Translations under genes and position numbers: made by a program
Shown here: piece after piece, positions 47,400-56,183 of the stretch
Numbering within the stretch: position 1 is the stretch's first letter
How the letters are laid out: every line of letters begins with the position of its first letter
The notes under the pieces: model-generated
The model's input: the letters and a program-made list of their open reading frames with translations, nothing else
Database searches by the model: none
Told to the model about the DNA's origin: nothing
Origin: VRUE01 sp963812335
Lineage (GTDB): Bacteria; Actinomycetota; Thermoleophilia; Solirubrobacterales; 70-9
Assembly: GCA_963812335.1 (NCBI GenBank)
Contig: CAWEUU010000005.1
Span: 273,743-337,742 of the forward strand
Direction of reading: 5' to 3'
DNA: 64,000 nt

Positions 47400-48327
47400 T
47401 CAGCCGCGCCGGCGCCGGCGCAGCGCCAGCGCCTCGCCCAGGCTGATGTCGAGCAGCGCGCCGGCGTCGATCTCGCGCCGCTCCAGCGCGGCGCGTCGCG
47501 CCAGCCGCGCAGGCGGCCGGCGAGGCCCTGCGCCGTGCGGTCGCGGAGCAGCTGGCCGGCGCAGATCGCCGCCTCGGCGGCGAGCGCCCGCGCCGCCGTC
47601 CCCGGCTTCGACATCACGCCGTAGCGGCGCAGCATGTAGCCGCGGCTCCAGCCGGTGCGGGCGTACTTCTCGCCGCTGCCGGCGCCGAGGCTGGCCGAGT
47701 AGGCGTGGACGGCGCGGGCCTCCGCGGCCAGCCGGCAGCGGGCGCCGGCGGCGCGCAGCCGCAGGGCCAGGTCGAGGTCCTCGTAGTAGAGGAAGATGCG
47801 CTCGTCGAAGCCGCCGGCGGCGCGGAAGGCGGCGAGCCGGTAGAGCGCCGCGCCGCCGCTCGGGCCGAGCGGGTCGGCCGCCCGCTCCGCCGCGGCGAGC
47901 GGCTCGCCGTGCAGGTAGTCGAAGCCCATCAGGGTGCGGTCGGCGACGACGCCGGCAGAGTCGATCAGTCCGGGCGCGGCCTCCTGCGCGAGCACGCCGG
48001 CGATGCACTCGGCCCCCTCGGCGGCGGCGTCGAGCAGCGCCTCGACGAAGCGCGGCTCGGCCTCGGCGTCGTTGTTGAGCAGGATCGCCGGGTCGCCCGG
48101 GTGCGCCTCGATCGCCCGGTTCAGCGCCGGGCCGAAGCCGAGGTTGCGGCCGAGCTCCAGCAGCGCCACCTCGGGGAACTCGTCGTGCAGCAACTCCGCC
48201 GTGCCATCGGTGGAGCCGTTGTCGACGACGACGACGTCGGCCGGGCGGCTCTGCGACTCGAGACTGCGCAGGGTGCGGCCCAACCGCTCGCGGCCGTCGT
48301 AGGTCGGGATGTAGATCGCTGGTCGCA
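47400..48327 (-). CDS. GT2 glycosyltransferase, WbbL-like (one frame break near end)
   Basis: About 308 residues from the ATG at 48327: RPAIYIPTYDGRERLGRTLRSLE, ADVVVVDNGSTDGTAELLHDE, GRNLGFGPALNRAIEAHPGDPAILLNNDAEAEPRFVEALLDAA, PLGPSGGAALYRLAAFRAAGGFDERIFLYYEDLDLALRLRAAGARC and YMLRRYGVMSKPGTAARAL. The NNDAE donor site and YYEDLDL acceptor block are typical of rhamnosyltransferases. A break near 47490 precedes the end ERREIDAGALLDISLGEALALRRRRRG. It faces the rml operon divergently with 31 bases between starts, so the two share a regulatory gap. Confidence 0.83.
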
Positions 48328-48343
48328 TGATTGGGCGGCTCAG

Positions 48344-48349
48344 TAGGCT
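48344..48349 (+). promoter_or_regulatory. -10 box for the leaderless rml operon mRNA
   Basis: TAGGCT lies 9 bases before the rmlA ATG at 48359. Confidence 0.45.
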
Positions 48350-48358
48350 GCACGTCGA

Positions 48359-49435
48359 ATGGAGCCCCTGAAGGGACTTATTCTCTCCGGTGGGGCGGGC
48401 ACGCGCCTGCGGCCCATCACCCACACCTCGGCGAAGCAGCTCGTGCCGGTGGCAAACAAGCCCGTGCTCTTCTACGGGATCGAGGCCCTGGTCGACGCCG
48501 GCGTGACCGAGATCGGGATCATCATCGCGCCCGAGACCGGCGATGAGATCCGCGAGGCGGTCGGCGACGGCGAGCAGTTCGGCGCCGAGATCACCTACAT
48601 CGTCCAGGACGAGCCGGCCGGCCTCGCCCACGCCGTGCTCACGGCAGAGCAGTTCATCGACGGCTCGCCCTTCGTCATGTACCTCGGCGACAACCTGCTG
48701 GCCGACGGCCTGCGCGGCCTCGTTGCCAGCTTTCGCGAGTCCGAACCGGACGCGCTGATCCTGCTCACCCCGGTCGACGACCCGCAGTCCTTCGGCGTCG
48801 CCGAGCTCGACGGCGACCACGTCGTCCGCCTGGTCGAGAAGCCGAAGGACCCGCCCTCGAACCTCGCCCTGGTCGGCGTCTACCTCTTCCAGCCGGCGAT
48901 CTTCGAGGCCTCGCGCGCGCTCGAGCCCTCCTGGCGCGGCGAGCTGGAGATAACCGAGGCGATCCAGAGCCTGATCGAGGACGGCCACAAGGTGCAGTCG
49001 GAGGTCGTCCGCGGCTGGTGGAAGGACACCGGCCAGCTCGCCGACATGCTCGAGGCCAACCGCCTGGTGCTGGAGGAGCTGGAGACGCGGATCGACGGCG
49101 AGGTCGACGAGGACTGCAAGATCGAGGGCAAGGTCGTGGTCGAGGCGGGGGCGAAGCTGAGCGGCTCGACCGTGCGCGGCCCGGCCGTGATCGGCGCCGG
49201 CGCGCGGATCGAGGGCGCCTACGTCGGCCCCTACACCTCGATCGGCGACGACGTCCGAATCTGCCGCTCCGAAATCGAGCACTCGATCGTGCTCGCCGGC
49301 TCAGCGGTCGAAGACCTCGGCACCCGCATGGAGGCCAGCCTGCTCGGCCGCGAAGTGAAGCTCAGTCGCAGCGACGGGATGCCGAAGACGCTGCGGATGC
49401 TGGTCGGCGACAAGTGCGAGATCAAGATCGTCTGA
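48359..49435 (+). CDS. rmlA: Glucose-1-phosphate thymidylyltransferase, long form
   Basis: A 358-residue enzyme for step one of dTDP-L-rhamnose synthesis: dTTP plus glucose-1-phosphate gives dTDP-glucose. GLILSGGAGTRLRPITHTSAKQLVPVANKP is the nucleotide-binding signature; YIVQDEPAGLAHAV, MYLGDNLL, VEKPKDPPSNLALVGVYLF and WWKDTGQ are the sugar and metal sites. Residues ~245-358 add a left-handed beta-helix-like tail (CKIEGKVVVEAGAKLSGSTVRGPAVIGAGARIEG), as in the longer RmlA-type proteins of actinobacteria and archaea, not the ~290-residue tetrameric form. It heads the clean operon rmlA-rmlD-rmlB-rmlC. Confidence 0.93.
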   Translation: MEPLKGLILSGGAGTRLRPITHTSAKQLVPVANKPVLFYGIEALVDAGVTEIGIIIAPETGDEIREAVGDGEQFGAEITYIVQDEPAGLAHAVLTAEQFIDGSPFVMYLGDNLLADGLRGLVASFRESEPDALILLTPVDDPQSFGVAELDGDHVVRLVEKPKDPPSNLALVGVYLFQPAIFEASRALEPSWRGELEITEAIQSLIEDGHKVQSEVVRGWWKDTGQLADMLEANRLVLEELETRIDGEVDEDCKIEGKVVVEAGAKLSGSTVRGPAVIGAGARIEGAYVGPYTSIGDDVRICRSEIEHSIVLAGSAVEDLGTRMEASLLGREVKLSRSDGMPKTLRMLVGDKCEIKIV

Positions 49436-49448
49436 TGGGCTTCGGCGA

Positions 49449-50306
49449 GTGAAGATCCTCGTCACCGGCGCCGCCGGGATGCTCGGGCGCGACGTGATGC
49501 TCGCCGCGGGCAACGCCGGCCACCAGGTGGTCGGCTACGGCCACTCCGAGCTCGACATCGGCGACGCCGATGCGGTCAATGCCAAGATCGAGGCCGAGCG
49601 GCCCGGCGTGGTGATCAACTGCGCCGCCTGGACCAACGTCGACGGCGCCGAGGAGGCGGAGGAGGAGGCGACGCGGATCAACGGCGCCGGCGCCGGCAAC
49701 GTCGCCGCCGCGGCCGCCGCGGCCGGCGCCTCGGTCGTCTACGTCGGCAGCGACTACGTCTTCGACGGCGGCAAGGGGGAGCCCTACGTCGAGACCGACC
49801 AGACCGCGCCGCTCTCCGCCTACGGGCGCAGCAAGCTGGCCGGCGAGGAGGCGACCCGCGCCGCCAACAAGCGCCACTTCATCGTCCGCTCCGCCTGGCT
49901 GTTCGGCACCGGCGGGCCCAACTTCGTCGAGACGATGCTGCGCCTCGCCGCCGACCACGGCGAGGTCCTCGTCGTCCGCGACCAGGTCGGCTCGCCGACC
50001 TACACCTGGCATCTCGCCTACGGGATCGTGCGGCTGATCGAGGGAATCGAGTTCGGCATCCACCACATGGCCGCGGCAGGCGCCTGCTCCTGGTATGAGT
50101 TCGCGCGTGAGATCTTCGAGCAGGCCAACGTGGAGTGCAAGGTGATGTCGGCGACCACCGAGATGCTCGGCCGCCCGGCCCCCCGTCCCGCCTTCTCGGC
50201 GCTGGCCAGCCAGCGCGAGCACCCGATCGAGCTGCCCTCCTGGCAGGACGGCCTCGCCGCCTACCTTTCCCAGCGCCGCACCGAGGCCGAGGCGCCGGCG
50301 GCATGA
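49449..50306 (+). CDS. rmlD: dTDP-4-dehydrorhamnose reductase
   Basis: A 285-residue short-chain reductase, GTG start 13 bases after rmlA. KILVTGAAGMLGRDVMLAAG is the NADPH motif; AWTNVDGAEEAEEEATRING, YVGSDYVFDGGKGEPYVETDQTAPLSAYGRSKLAGEE (YxxxK) and RSAWLFGTGGPNFVETML are RmlD signatures. It reduces dTDP-4-dehydro-L-rhamnose to dTDP-L-rhamnose. Its 3' end overlaps rmlB by four bases. The order A-D-B-C, with RmlD second, is typical of this group. Confidence 0.95.
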   Translation: MKILVTGAAGMLGRDVMLAAGNAGHQVVGYGHSELDIGDADAVNAKIEAERPGVVINCAAWTNVDGAEEAEEEATRINGAGAGNVAAAAAAAGASVVYVGSDYVFDGGKGEPYVETDQTAPLSAYGRSKLAGEEATRAANKRHFIVRSAWLFGTGGPNFVETMLRLAADHGEVLVVRDQVGSPTYTWHLAYGIVRLIEGIEFGIHHMAAAGACSWYEFAREIFEQANVECKVMSATTEMLGRPAPRPAFSALASQREHPIELPSWQDGLAAYLSQRRTEAEAPAA

Positions 50307-51286
50307 AGATCCTCGTAACCGGCGCCGCCGGCTTCATCGGCTCCACCTACGTCCGCCTGATCGGCGACGAGCACGAGGTCCGCGTGCTCGACAAGCTCAC
50401 CTACGCCGGCCGGCGCGAGAACCTGCCCGAGGACACCGACCTGGTGGTCGGCGGGATCGAGGACCCGGCGATCGTGCGCGAGGCGATGGAGGGCTGCGAC
50501 GCCGTCGTCAACTTCGCCGCCGAGTCGCACGTCGACCGCTCGATCGACGACCAGGACGCCTTCGCCCGCACCCACGTGATCGGCACCGGCGTGCTGCTCG
50601 ACGCCGCCCGCGAGCTCGGCGTCGAGCGCTACCTGCAGGTCTCCACCGACGAGGTCTACGGCTCGATCGACTCCGGCTCCTTCACCGAGAGCTCGCCGCT
50701 CGACCCCTCCTCGCCCTACTCGGCGACGAAGACCGCCGGTGACCTGCTGGTCTCCGCCCACTTCCACACCTACGGCATCGCTGCCTCGATCGTGCGCGGC
50801 TCCAACAACTACGGCCCGCGCCAGTACCCGGAGAAGTTGATCCCGCTGATGGTCCTCAACGCCGTCCACGGCGACCCGCTGCCCGTCTACGGCGACGGCA
50901 AGCAGGTTCGCAACTGGCTCTACGTGGAGGACTTCTGCCGCGGCATCCACACGGTGCTGCTGAAGGGAAAGCCGGGCGAGGCCTACAACGTCGGCGGCCC
51001 CGACGAGTGCGAGAACATCGAGGTGATCGAGCGGGTGATCGAGCTGACCGGCGCCGACGAGTCGCAGATCGAGTACGTCGCCGACCGCCCCGGCCACGAC
51101 CGCCGCTACTCGCTCTCCTCCGAGAAGCTGAGGACCGAGCTCGGCTGGGAGGCGCAGGTGCACTTCGCCGAGGGCCTCGAGCGCACCGTGCAGTGGTACC
51201 GCGACAACGAGCAGTGGTGGGGCCCGATCCGCTCCGGCGAGTACCGCGAGTACTACGAGCGCCAGTACGGCAAAGCGCTGGGCTGA
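50303..51286 (+). CDS. rmlB: dTDP-glucose 4,6-dehydratase
   Basis: A 327-residue extended SDR: MKILVTGAAGFIGSTYVRL, DKLTYAGRRENL, VVNFAAESHVDRSIDDQDAF, QVSTDEVYGSIDSGSFTESS (the T-D-E catalytic triad segment), SPYSATKTAGDLLV (YxxxK) and RGSNNYGPRQYPEKLIPLM, YGDGKQVRNWLYVEDFC. It makes dTDP-4-keto-6-deoxyglucose with bound NAD+. The stop shares one base with the rmlC ATG (TGATG). Confidence 0.96.
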   Translation: MKILVTGAAGFIGSTYVRLIGDEHEVRVLDKLTYAGRRENLPEDTDLVVGGIEDPAIVREAMEGCDAVVNFAAESHVDRSIDDQDAFARTHVIGTGVLLDAARELGVERYLQVSTDEVYGSIDSGSFTESSPLDPSSPYSATKTAGDLLVSAHFHTYGIAASIVRGSNNYGPRQYPEKLIPLMVLNAVHGDPLPVYGDGKQVRNWLYVEDFCRGIHTVLLKGKPGEAYNVGGPDECENIEVIERVIELTGADESQIEYVADRPGHDRRYSLSSEKLRTELGWEAQVHFAEGLERTVQWYRDNEQWWGPIRSGEYREYYERQYGKALG

Positions 51287-51834
51287 TGCCGAAGCGGCTG
51301 GAGACCAAGCTCGACGGCGTCGTCCTGCTCGAGCCCGAGGTGCACGGCGACTCCCGCGGCTTCATGGTCGAGACCTACCGCCGCGACAGCTGGGCCGAGC
51401 TGGGCGTCGGGGTCGAGTTTGTCCAGCACAACCACTCGCGCTCCTCGCGCGGCACGCTGCGCGGCCTGCACTTCCAGACCGAGCCGGGTCAGGCGAAGCT
51501 GGTGCGCTGCCCGCGCGGGCGGATCTTCGACGTCGCCGTCGACCTGCGCACCGGCTCGGCCACCTACGGGCAGTGGGAGGGCCACGAGCTCGACGACGAG
51601 CGCCACCGCCAGCTCTTCGTCCCGGCCGGCTTCGGCCACGGCTTCGCCGTGCTCAGCGAGGAAGCCGACGTCAGCTACCTGCTCTCCAGCACCTACGACC
51701 CGGCGACCGAGGCCGGGATCGCCTGGGACGACCCCGATGTGGGCGTCGAGTGGCCGGTCGACGAGCCGCTGCTGAGCGAGCGCGACAAAGCCGCCCCGCG
51801 ACTCAGCGAAGTGGTCGAGACGCTGCCGTTCTGA
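51286..51834 (+). CDS. rmlC: dTDP-4-dehydrorhamnose 3,5-epimerase
   Basis: A 182-residue cupin: LLEPEVHGDSRGFMVETYRRD, VQHNHSRSSRGTLRGLHFQTEPGQAKLVRC (the catalytic His in LRGLHFQ), GRIFDVAVDLRTGSATYGQWEG, LFVPAGFGHGFAVLSEEADVSYLLSSTYDP and GIAWDDPDVGVEWPV. It epimerises C3 and C5 of the keto sugar. The last 192 bases (51643-51834) recur at 53423-53614 with 18 differences, nearly all silent, so this full copy and the tail copy come from two separately evolved rmlC genes. Confidence 0.96.
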   Translation: MPKRLETKLDGVVLLEPEVHGDSRGFMVETYRRDSWAELGVGVEFVQHNHSRSSRGTLRGLHFQTEPGQAKLVRCPRGRIFDVAVDLRTGSATYGQWEGHELDDERHRQLFVPAGFGHGFAVLSEEADVSYLLSSTYDPATEAGIAWDDPDVGVEWPVDEPLLSERDKAAPRLSEVVETLPF

Positions 51835-51844
51835 ACCGGCGCGA

Positions 51845-53260
51845 TCAGTCGAGGGCCCACAAAAAGAAGTGGGCGGGGACGAAGTCAGCGTCCGACCTTG
51901 CTTCGAGGTCGTTCAGCGTGACCAGCACGGCGGGCCGGCCCGGGAAGGCGCGGCCGATGCCTGCTGCGGTGCGCCGGTCCGGATTGGCCCGGTACTTGAC
52001 CTCCACAGCGGCGAGCTCATCGCGCGATCCGCAGACGAAGTCGATCTCACCGGACCTGCGGGTACGCCAGACGTGCAGCCGGCTGGGCATGTCGAACCCC
52101 TCGATCCGAATCTCGGCAGGCTCGTAGCGTCGCTGCAGGCAGATCGCGGCTGCGTTCTCGACCAGCGCCGGCCGGTCGACCGAGAGCCCCGGCACCTGTG
52201 CATGTGCGACGGAGTGCATGAGCGGGTCGGCGAAGTACACCTTCTTGTCCCGCCCCAGCGCCGGAGTCCCCGAGTCGGCCCGCCAGGAATAGACGGGCAG
52301 CAGTTGGTAGGAGGCAGCCAGGAACTCCACATAGCTGCGTGCAGTCTGAGTCGCAACCGCCATGTCCTGAGCGAGGCTGGTCCAACTCAGGCTGCTGCCC
52401 AGCGACCGAAGCAGCCGCTCCAGCATGGCGTGAGTCGCCGCGCGACTCTGCCCGCGGCGCTGCACCTCACGCAAAAGCGCGTCGTTGGACACCGCCAGGG
52501 TCCGCTCCGAGGGCGTCCGCTCCCCGGTGCACGCCTCGGCGATCGCATGCGGAAGCCCGCCGAAGGCGAGGTAACGCTCCAGCGCCGCCTCGAGGGCCGG
52601 GCCGTGCAGCTGCGCCTCTTGCAGCGCTTCCCGACCGTGGCCCGAAACGAGGGACTCGACCGAGAGCTTCGGCGAGGGCGGAATGGCCGGATCAACGGCG
52701 GCGGCGAAGGTCGCGAACGAGTGGGGAAAAAGGGCGTGGTCACCGCCCGCTCCACGCCGCCCCGGCCAGCGCTCGGCTGCGCCCTCGTGCAGATCCACGG
52801 CGGAGGAGCCGGTGCAGACGACGATGTCCTCGCGCAGGATGCCCTCGTCCCACAGTGCCTTGATCGCGGTCTGCCAGCCGTCGACAACCGTCACCTCGTC
52901 GAGCAGCAACAGCATCGGCTCGGCCGATGCTGCCAGCTCCTTCGTGCGCACGAGCGTCGCGCTCAGGTCCGCGAGCGGCAGGCCTTCGAGCAGGTCGAGT
53001 GCCAGGAAGGCGACACGACGGCCGGTCCACCGCTCGACCGCGCGCTCCACGAGCAGCTTCAACGCCGTCGACTTTCCCACCTGTCGAGGACCGCGGAGAG
53101 TGTGGATGCCGGCCTCGTCGAGAGCGATCTGCTCGACCACCTGCGCCGGTAGGCGCCGTGGTTGATCGCGCAGCGCACGCAGGTGTGGGTCGGTTTCCCG
53201 CCAGCCCGGCTCATTCCACCAGCGGTTCTGGCGCAGGATCTCGGCGTCGCTCAGTCGCAC
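51845..53260 (-). CDS. AAA_14/DUF4143-type ATP-binding protein
   Basis: A 471-residue protein. Walker A is GPRQVGKST (57-65) and Walker B MLLLLDEV (D121-E122); a sensor-like VVCTGSSAVDL follows. The C-terminal half carries the DUF4143 pattern SWTSLAQDMAVATQTARSYVEFLAASYQLLPVYSW, KVYFADPLMHS and the nuclease-like EIDFVCGS...VEVKYRANPDRRTA (the D...E-x-K arrangement of the PD-(D/E)XK fold). Such proteins are frequent accessory genes of unknown role, suspected of DNA-related or toxin-like action. It is divorced from its neighbours in function, has its own AT-rich promoter with a palindrome, and lies between a full rmlC and a recombination scar. The GTG start is 6 bases after TAAGAT. Confidence 0.85.
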   Translation of the reverse strand: MRLSDAEILRQNRWWNEPGWRETDPHLRALRDQPRRLPAQVVEQIALDEAGIHTLRGPRQVGKSTALKLLVERAVERWTGRRVAFLALDLLEGLPLADLSATLVRTKELAASAEPMLLLLDEVTVVDGWQTAIKALWDEGILREDIVVCTGSSAVDLHEGAAERWPGRRGAGGDHALFPHSFATFAAAVDPAIPPSPKLSVESLVSGHGREALQEAQLHGPALEAALERYLAFGGLPHAIAEACTGERTPSERTLAVSNDALLREVQRRGQSRAATHAMLERLLRSLGSSLSWTSLAQDMAVATQTARSYVEFLAASYQLLPVYSWRADSGTPALGRDKKVYFADPLMHSVAHAQVPGLSVDRPALVENAAAICLQRRYEPAEIRIEGFDMPSRLHVWRTRRSGEIDFVCGSRDELAAVEVKYRANPDRRTAAGIGRAFPGRPAVLVTLNDLEARSDADFVPAHFFLWALD

Positions 53261-53266
53261 CGCCCA

Positions 53267-53328
53267 ATCTTAGCAAAAATCCCGAAAAAGGCTACATATT
53301 TCGAGAATCAGTTTTACGTTTATGTAGC
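53267..53328 (-). promoter_or_regulatory. Promoter and palindrome of the AAA_14 gene
   Basis: On the minus strand TAAGAT (53267-53272) lies 6 bases before the GTG at 53260. Upstream an 8-base inverted repeat, GCTACATA (53291-53298) and TATGTAGC (53321-53328), flanks an AT-rich 22-base core at the -35 region. This is the most AT-rich stretch of the window. Confidence 0.65.
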
Positions 53329-53338
53329 TTACTTGACG

Positions 53339-53422
53339 TTATGTGCGGCCGCGGGCGGCAGTGATCGCCAAGCTCGTGGCGAGCTTGGCGCCGATTCCCG
53401 CATAGACGGCTGCATTGAGCAG
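53339..53422 (-). pseudogene. 3'-terminal fragment of a GT2 gene (second copy)
   Basis: Encodes LLNAAVYAGIGAKLATSLAITAARGRT and a stop. The same segment (LLNAAVYAGISAKLATSLAITA) ends the complete GT2 gene at 55309-56182; base differences are mostly in third positions. Upstream of LLN the sequence switches at 53422/53423 to antisense rmlC, so this is a cut-off tail. Confidence 0.85.
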
Positions 53423-53614
53423 TTTGCCGTGCTCAGCGAGGAGGCCGACGTCAGCTACCTGCTCCCCAGCACCTACGACCCCGTAACGGAGGCCGGGATC
53501 GCTTGGGACGACCCCGACGTAGGGGTCGAGTGGCCCGTCGACGAGCCACTGCTGAGCGAGCGCGACAAAGCCGCACCGCGGCTCAGCGAGGTTGTTGAGA
53601 CGCTGCCGTTCTGA
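53423..53614 (+). pseudogene. rmlC: 3'-terminal fragment of a second rmlC
   Basis: Encodes FAVLSEEADVSYLLPSTYDP onwards to VVETLPF and a stop: the last 63 residues of RmlC. Against 51643-51834 it has the same length with no gaps, 18 base differences and only two amino-acid changes (Ser to Pro, Ala to Val). It has no start of its own. It is joined directly to the GT2 tail on its left and overlaps the 3' end of the GT-C gene on its right. Confidence 0.9.
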
Positions 53615-55312
53615 ACGGGCAGCGCAGCACATAGGACATCGTCACCCTCTCGCCGCGCAGCCAGCGGGTCACGTCGCCGACCTGTTCGCAGGTTGATGGC
53701 GGCACGTTGCGGCCTCGCTTGATCGCGATTGCCCACAGCGCCGGTGCTTCGCGTGCGGGCTGGGCGTCGCTTTCGGATGCGCGTTCGCCTGAGAACGGAT
53801 CGAGGTGCGTGGATGGGCAGTGGACGGAGTTCAGATTGACGCCTGACGGCTCGTCGGGCGCTACGAGCGAGTAGGAGCAGCGAAACTTGACGTCGAATGG
53901 GATTCGCCTCAGCGCCTCGCGCCAGCTGGCCTGCCAGTAGTCGGTCTCCCAGTTCTCCTGCACGCCGCCGATGCCGGCCACCGGGTTGACATAGACGTAG
54001 TTGTAGGGGTAGAGGATCGTCTGCTCGACCATCGGCACGGCGAGCGCCGCAACAAGCACGAGGCCGGCGAAGGCACGCCGCGCCGCGCCCCGACCGCGGC
54101 CCGCCCAGCCCGCCAGCCGCGCGGCGCCGGCGCCGGCGAGGATCGCCAATGCCGGGATCACATAGAGGTGCTGCCGGACCCCGTCGTACATCACGGCCCC
54201 ACCCAACATCGCCAGCAGCGGTAGCAGTGTCGCCTGCTGCAGGACCAGCACTAGGCCGAGATCGTCGCGTGCCCAGAACGCCGCGCCCCCGCCGCCTCCG
54301 TCCCAGGATCGCCACAAGGCGCGGATGCCGAGCACGGCGGCGGCGAGGCTGAGGGCCCCGAGTAGCAGCGGATAGGAAGCGGCCACATGGGCCGGCAGAT
54401 ACCAGATTGGCGGCTGGTAGCCGAGCAGCTCGCCGGCAGTCAGCGTGGCCGATTCGTTCGGGTAGCCAGCGGCGCCGCTGACCGATTCGACCAGCAGCGA
54501 TACCGGGGTTGCCGCAGCCTTGGGATAGGCGGCCGCGATCGCGATGGCGCCGAGCACGCCGCCGCCGAGCACGCCGAGGTCGGGCGCGTGGCTGCGGGCG
54601 ATCCCGCCCAGGCGGGCCTGGCCGAGACGCAGGGCCGCGTAGGTGACGAAGGAGGCGAAGAAGGGCGCCCAGAGAAGAGCCTGGTGCCCGCGCCGATGAA
54701 GACCCCGGTGGCGAGTAGGGCGGCGATCGCGGCCGGCCGCAACCACCTCCGGCGCTCTCGGGAAGGACTCCAGAGCGCGAGCAGCAGCCCCACCGTGACC
54801 AGCGTGTAGCCGGCAGCGGCGGGGATGTCCTTGGGGTTGAAGAAACCCTGGCCCATCCAGGCGGGGACGGCGAGCAGGCCGGCGGCGGCCCAGATGCCGA
54901 TTCGCCAGGATCCGGTGAGGATTGCGGTCGCGATCCCGGCCACGAGAGCGATGAGAAGAGCGAGCGCGGCCGTCGTGGTGTGGCGGACCTCCCAGGCGTC
55001 GCGGGTGAAGGCGACCTGCCCGCGGCCCTCGTTGCCGACCGCGACGTTGGCGGCGTGCGCGGCGAGCGAGAAGGCCGGGCCGTAGACGAAGGGGCTGGAG
55101 AGCACGCCCTTGCGCGGGTCCGGCTCGCCGTCGCGTAGTTCCGGGGCCGGCAGGTACCAGCCCGTCTGCATCCACGAGGTGAGCCGCTCGGTGTGTGCCG
55201 GCTCATCGGTGGTGATGCCGACGTCCTGGGCGCCGGAGAAGAGCTGAACGGCGCCGAAGGCGAGCACGACCGCTGCGAACGCCGCGAGGGCGTCCCGCCA
55301 GCGTCCCATCAT
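53583..55312 (-). CDS. GT-C-like membrane glycosyltransferase (one frame break)
   Basis: About 575 residues when frames are joined near 54680. The N-terminus is MMGRWRDALAAFAAVVLAFGAVQLF; the first external loop has the acidic motif DVGITTDEPAHTERLTSWMQTGWYLP, as in ArnT/PMT-like enzymes. GQGFFNPKDIPAAAGYTL is a conserved second loop, and ILYPYNYVYVNPVAGIGG with the soluble end carries NWETDYWQASWREALRRIP. The 3' end runs 32 bases into the rmlC tail copy on the other strand. ATG overlaps the upstream GT2 stop. It probably adds a sugar from a polyprenyl donor outside the cell membrane. Confidence 0.78.
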
Positions 55313-56182
55313 CGCCTGCGCGCCTTCGCGGCGGCGGTGATCGCCAGGCTGGTCGCCAGCTTGGCGCTAATTCCGGCATAGACAGCGGCGTTGAGCAGCG
55401 GGTTGCTCGCCGGGGCGTCGAAGCGTCGGTAGAAGCGGCCCATGCCGCGGTGAAAAGCTATCTCCTGGCGCGCCGCGCGCCGCGCGCCGCTCGAGCCTCC
55501 CTTGACGTGCAGGGCGACGCCGGCGGGCTCGTAGAAGACCTTCCAGCCCGCCTCCCAGAAGCGGCGGCACCAGATCGAGGTCCTCCATGTAGAGCCAGTA
55601 GCCCTGGTCGAGCAGGCCGACCTCATGCACGGCCTCGGAGCGGCAGAGCATGAAGGCGCCGTTGACCGCGTCGACCTCGCCGGGCTCGTCCTCGCCGAGG
55701 CCGGTCGCACGGTACTGGCTGAGGGCCGCCACGGCGCCGTCGGGGCGGCCGATCCCGGTGAAGTGGGCGAGCGCCGCCAGCGGCGTCGGGAAGGAGCGTT
55801 TGCAGGCGTGGTCGAGCTCGCCCGACTCCAGCACCAGCTTGATCCCGACCATGCCGATCCGGGGCTCGCTCCAGAGCCGCTCCAGCGCGGCGTCGAGCGC
55901 CCCGGCGCGGACCTCGGTGTCGGGGTTGAGAAGGAGGACGGCGCGCGCCTCGCTCTCACGCACGACGAGGTTGTTGGCGGCGGAGAAGCCGATGTTCCCC
56001 TGTCGGATCAGTCGCACCTCGGGAAACTCGCGCGCGACCATCTCCGGGGTCGCGTCGGGGCTGCCGCTGTCGACCACCGTCACTCGCATCCCGCCTTGCG
56101 CCGGATGCTCGCGCAGCGAGCACAGGCAATTGCGCAGCAGCGCTTCGGCGCCATGGCTGACAACGATCACCTCGAGCTCCAT
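55309..56182 (-). CDS. GT2 glycosyltransferase, WbbL-like (one frame break)
   Basis: About 290 residues: ELEVIVVSHGAEALLRNCLCSLR, RVTVVDSGSPDATPEMVAREFPEVRLI, GNIGFSAANNLVVRESEARAVLLLNPDTEVRAG, VDAVNGAFMLCRSEAVHEVGLLDQGYWLYMEDLDL; after a break near 55575, RRFWEAGWKVFYEPAGVALHVKGGSSGARRAARQEIAFHRGMGRFYRR and NPLLNAAVYAGISAKLATS. NPDTE and MEDLDL are donor and acceptor motifs of rhamnosyl-type GT2 enzymes. The final ~24 codons have a diverged second copy at 53339-53422. Confidence 0.85.
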
Positions 56183-56183
56183 C

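Noticed and set aside
53162..53614. A 150-codon plus-strand gene ending in RmlC sequence
   Set aside because: Its first half is antisense to the ATPase start and AT-rich leader; only the last 63 codons are RmlC-derived, and they lack a start.
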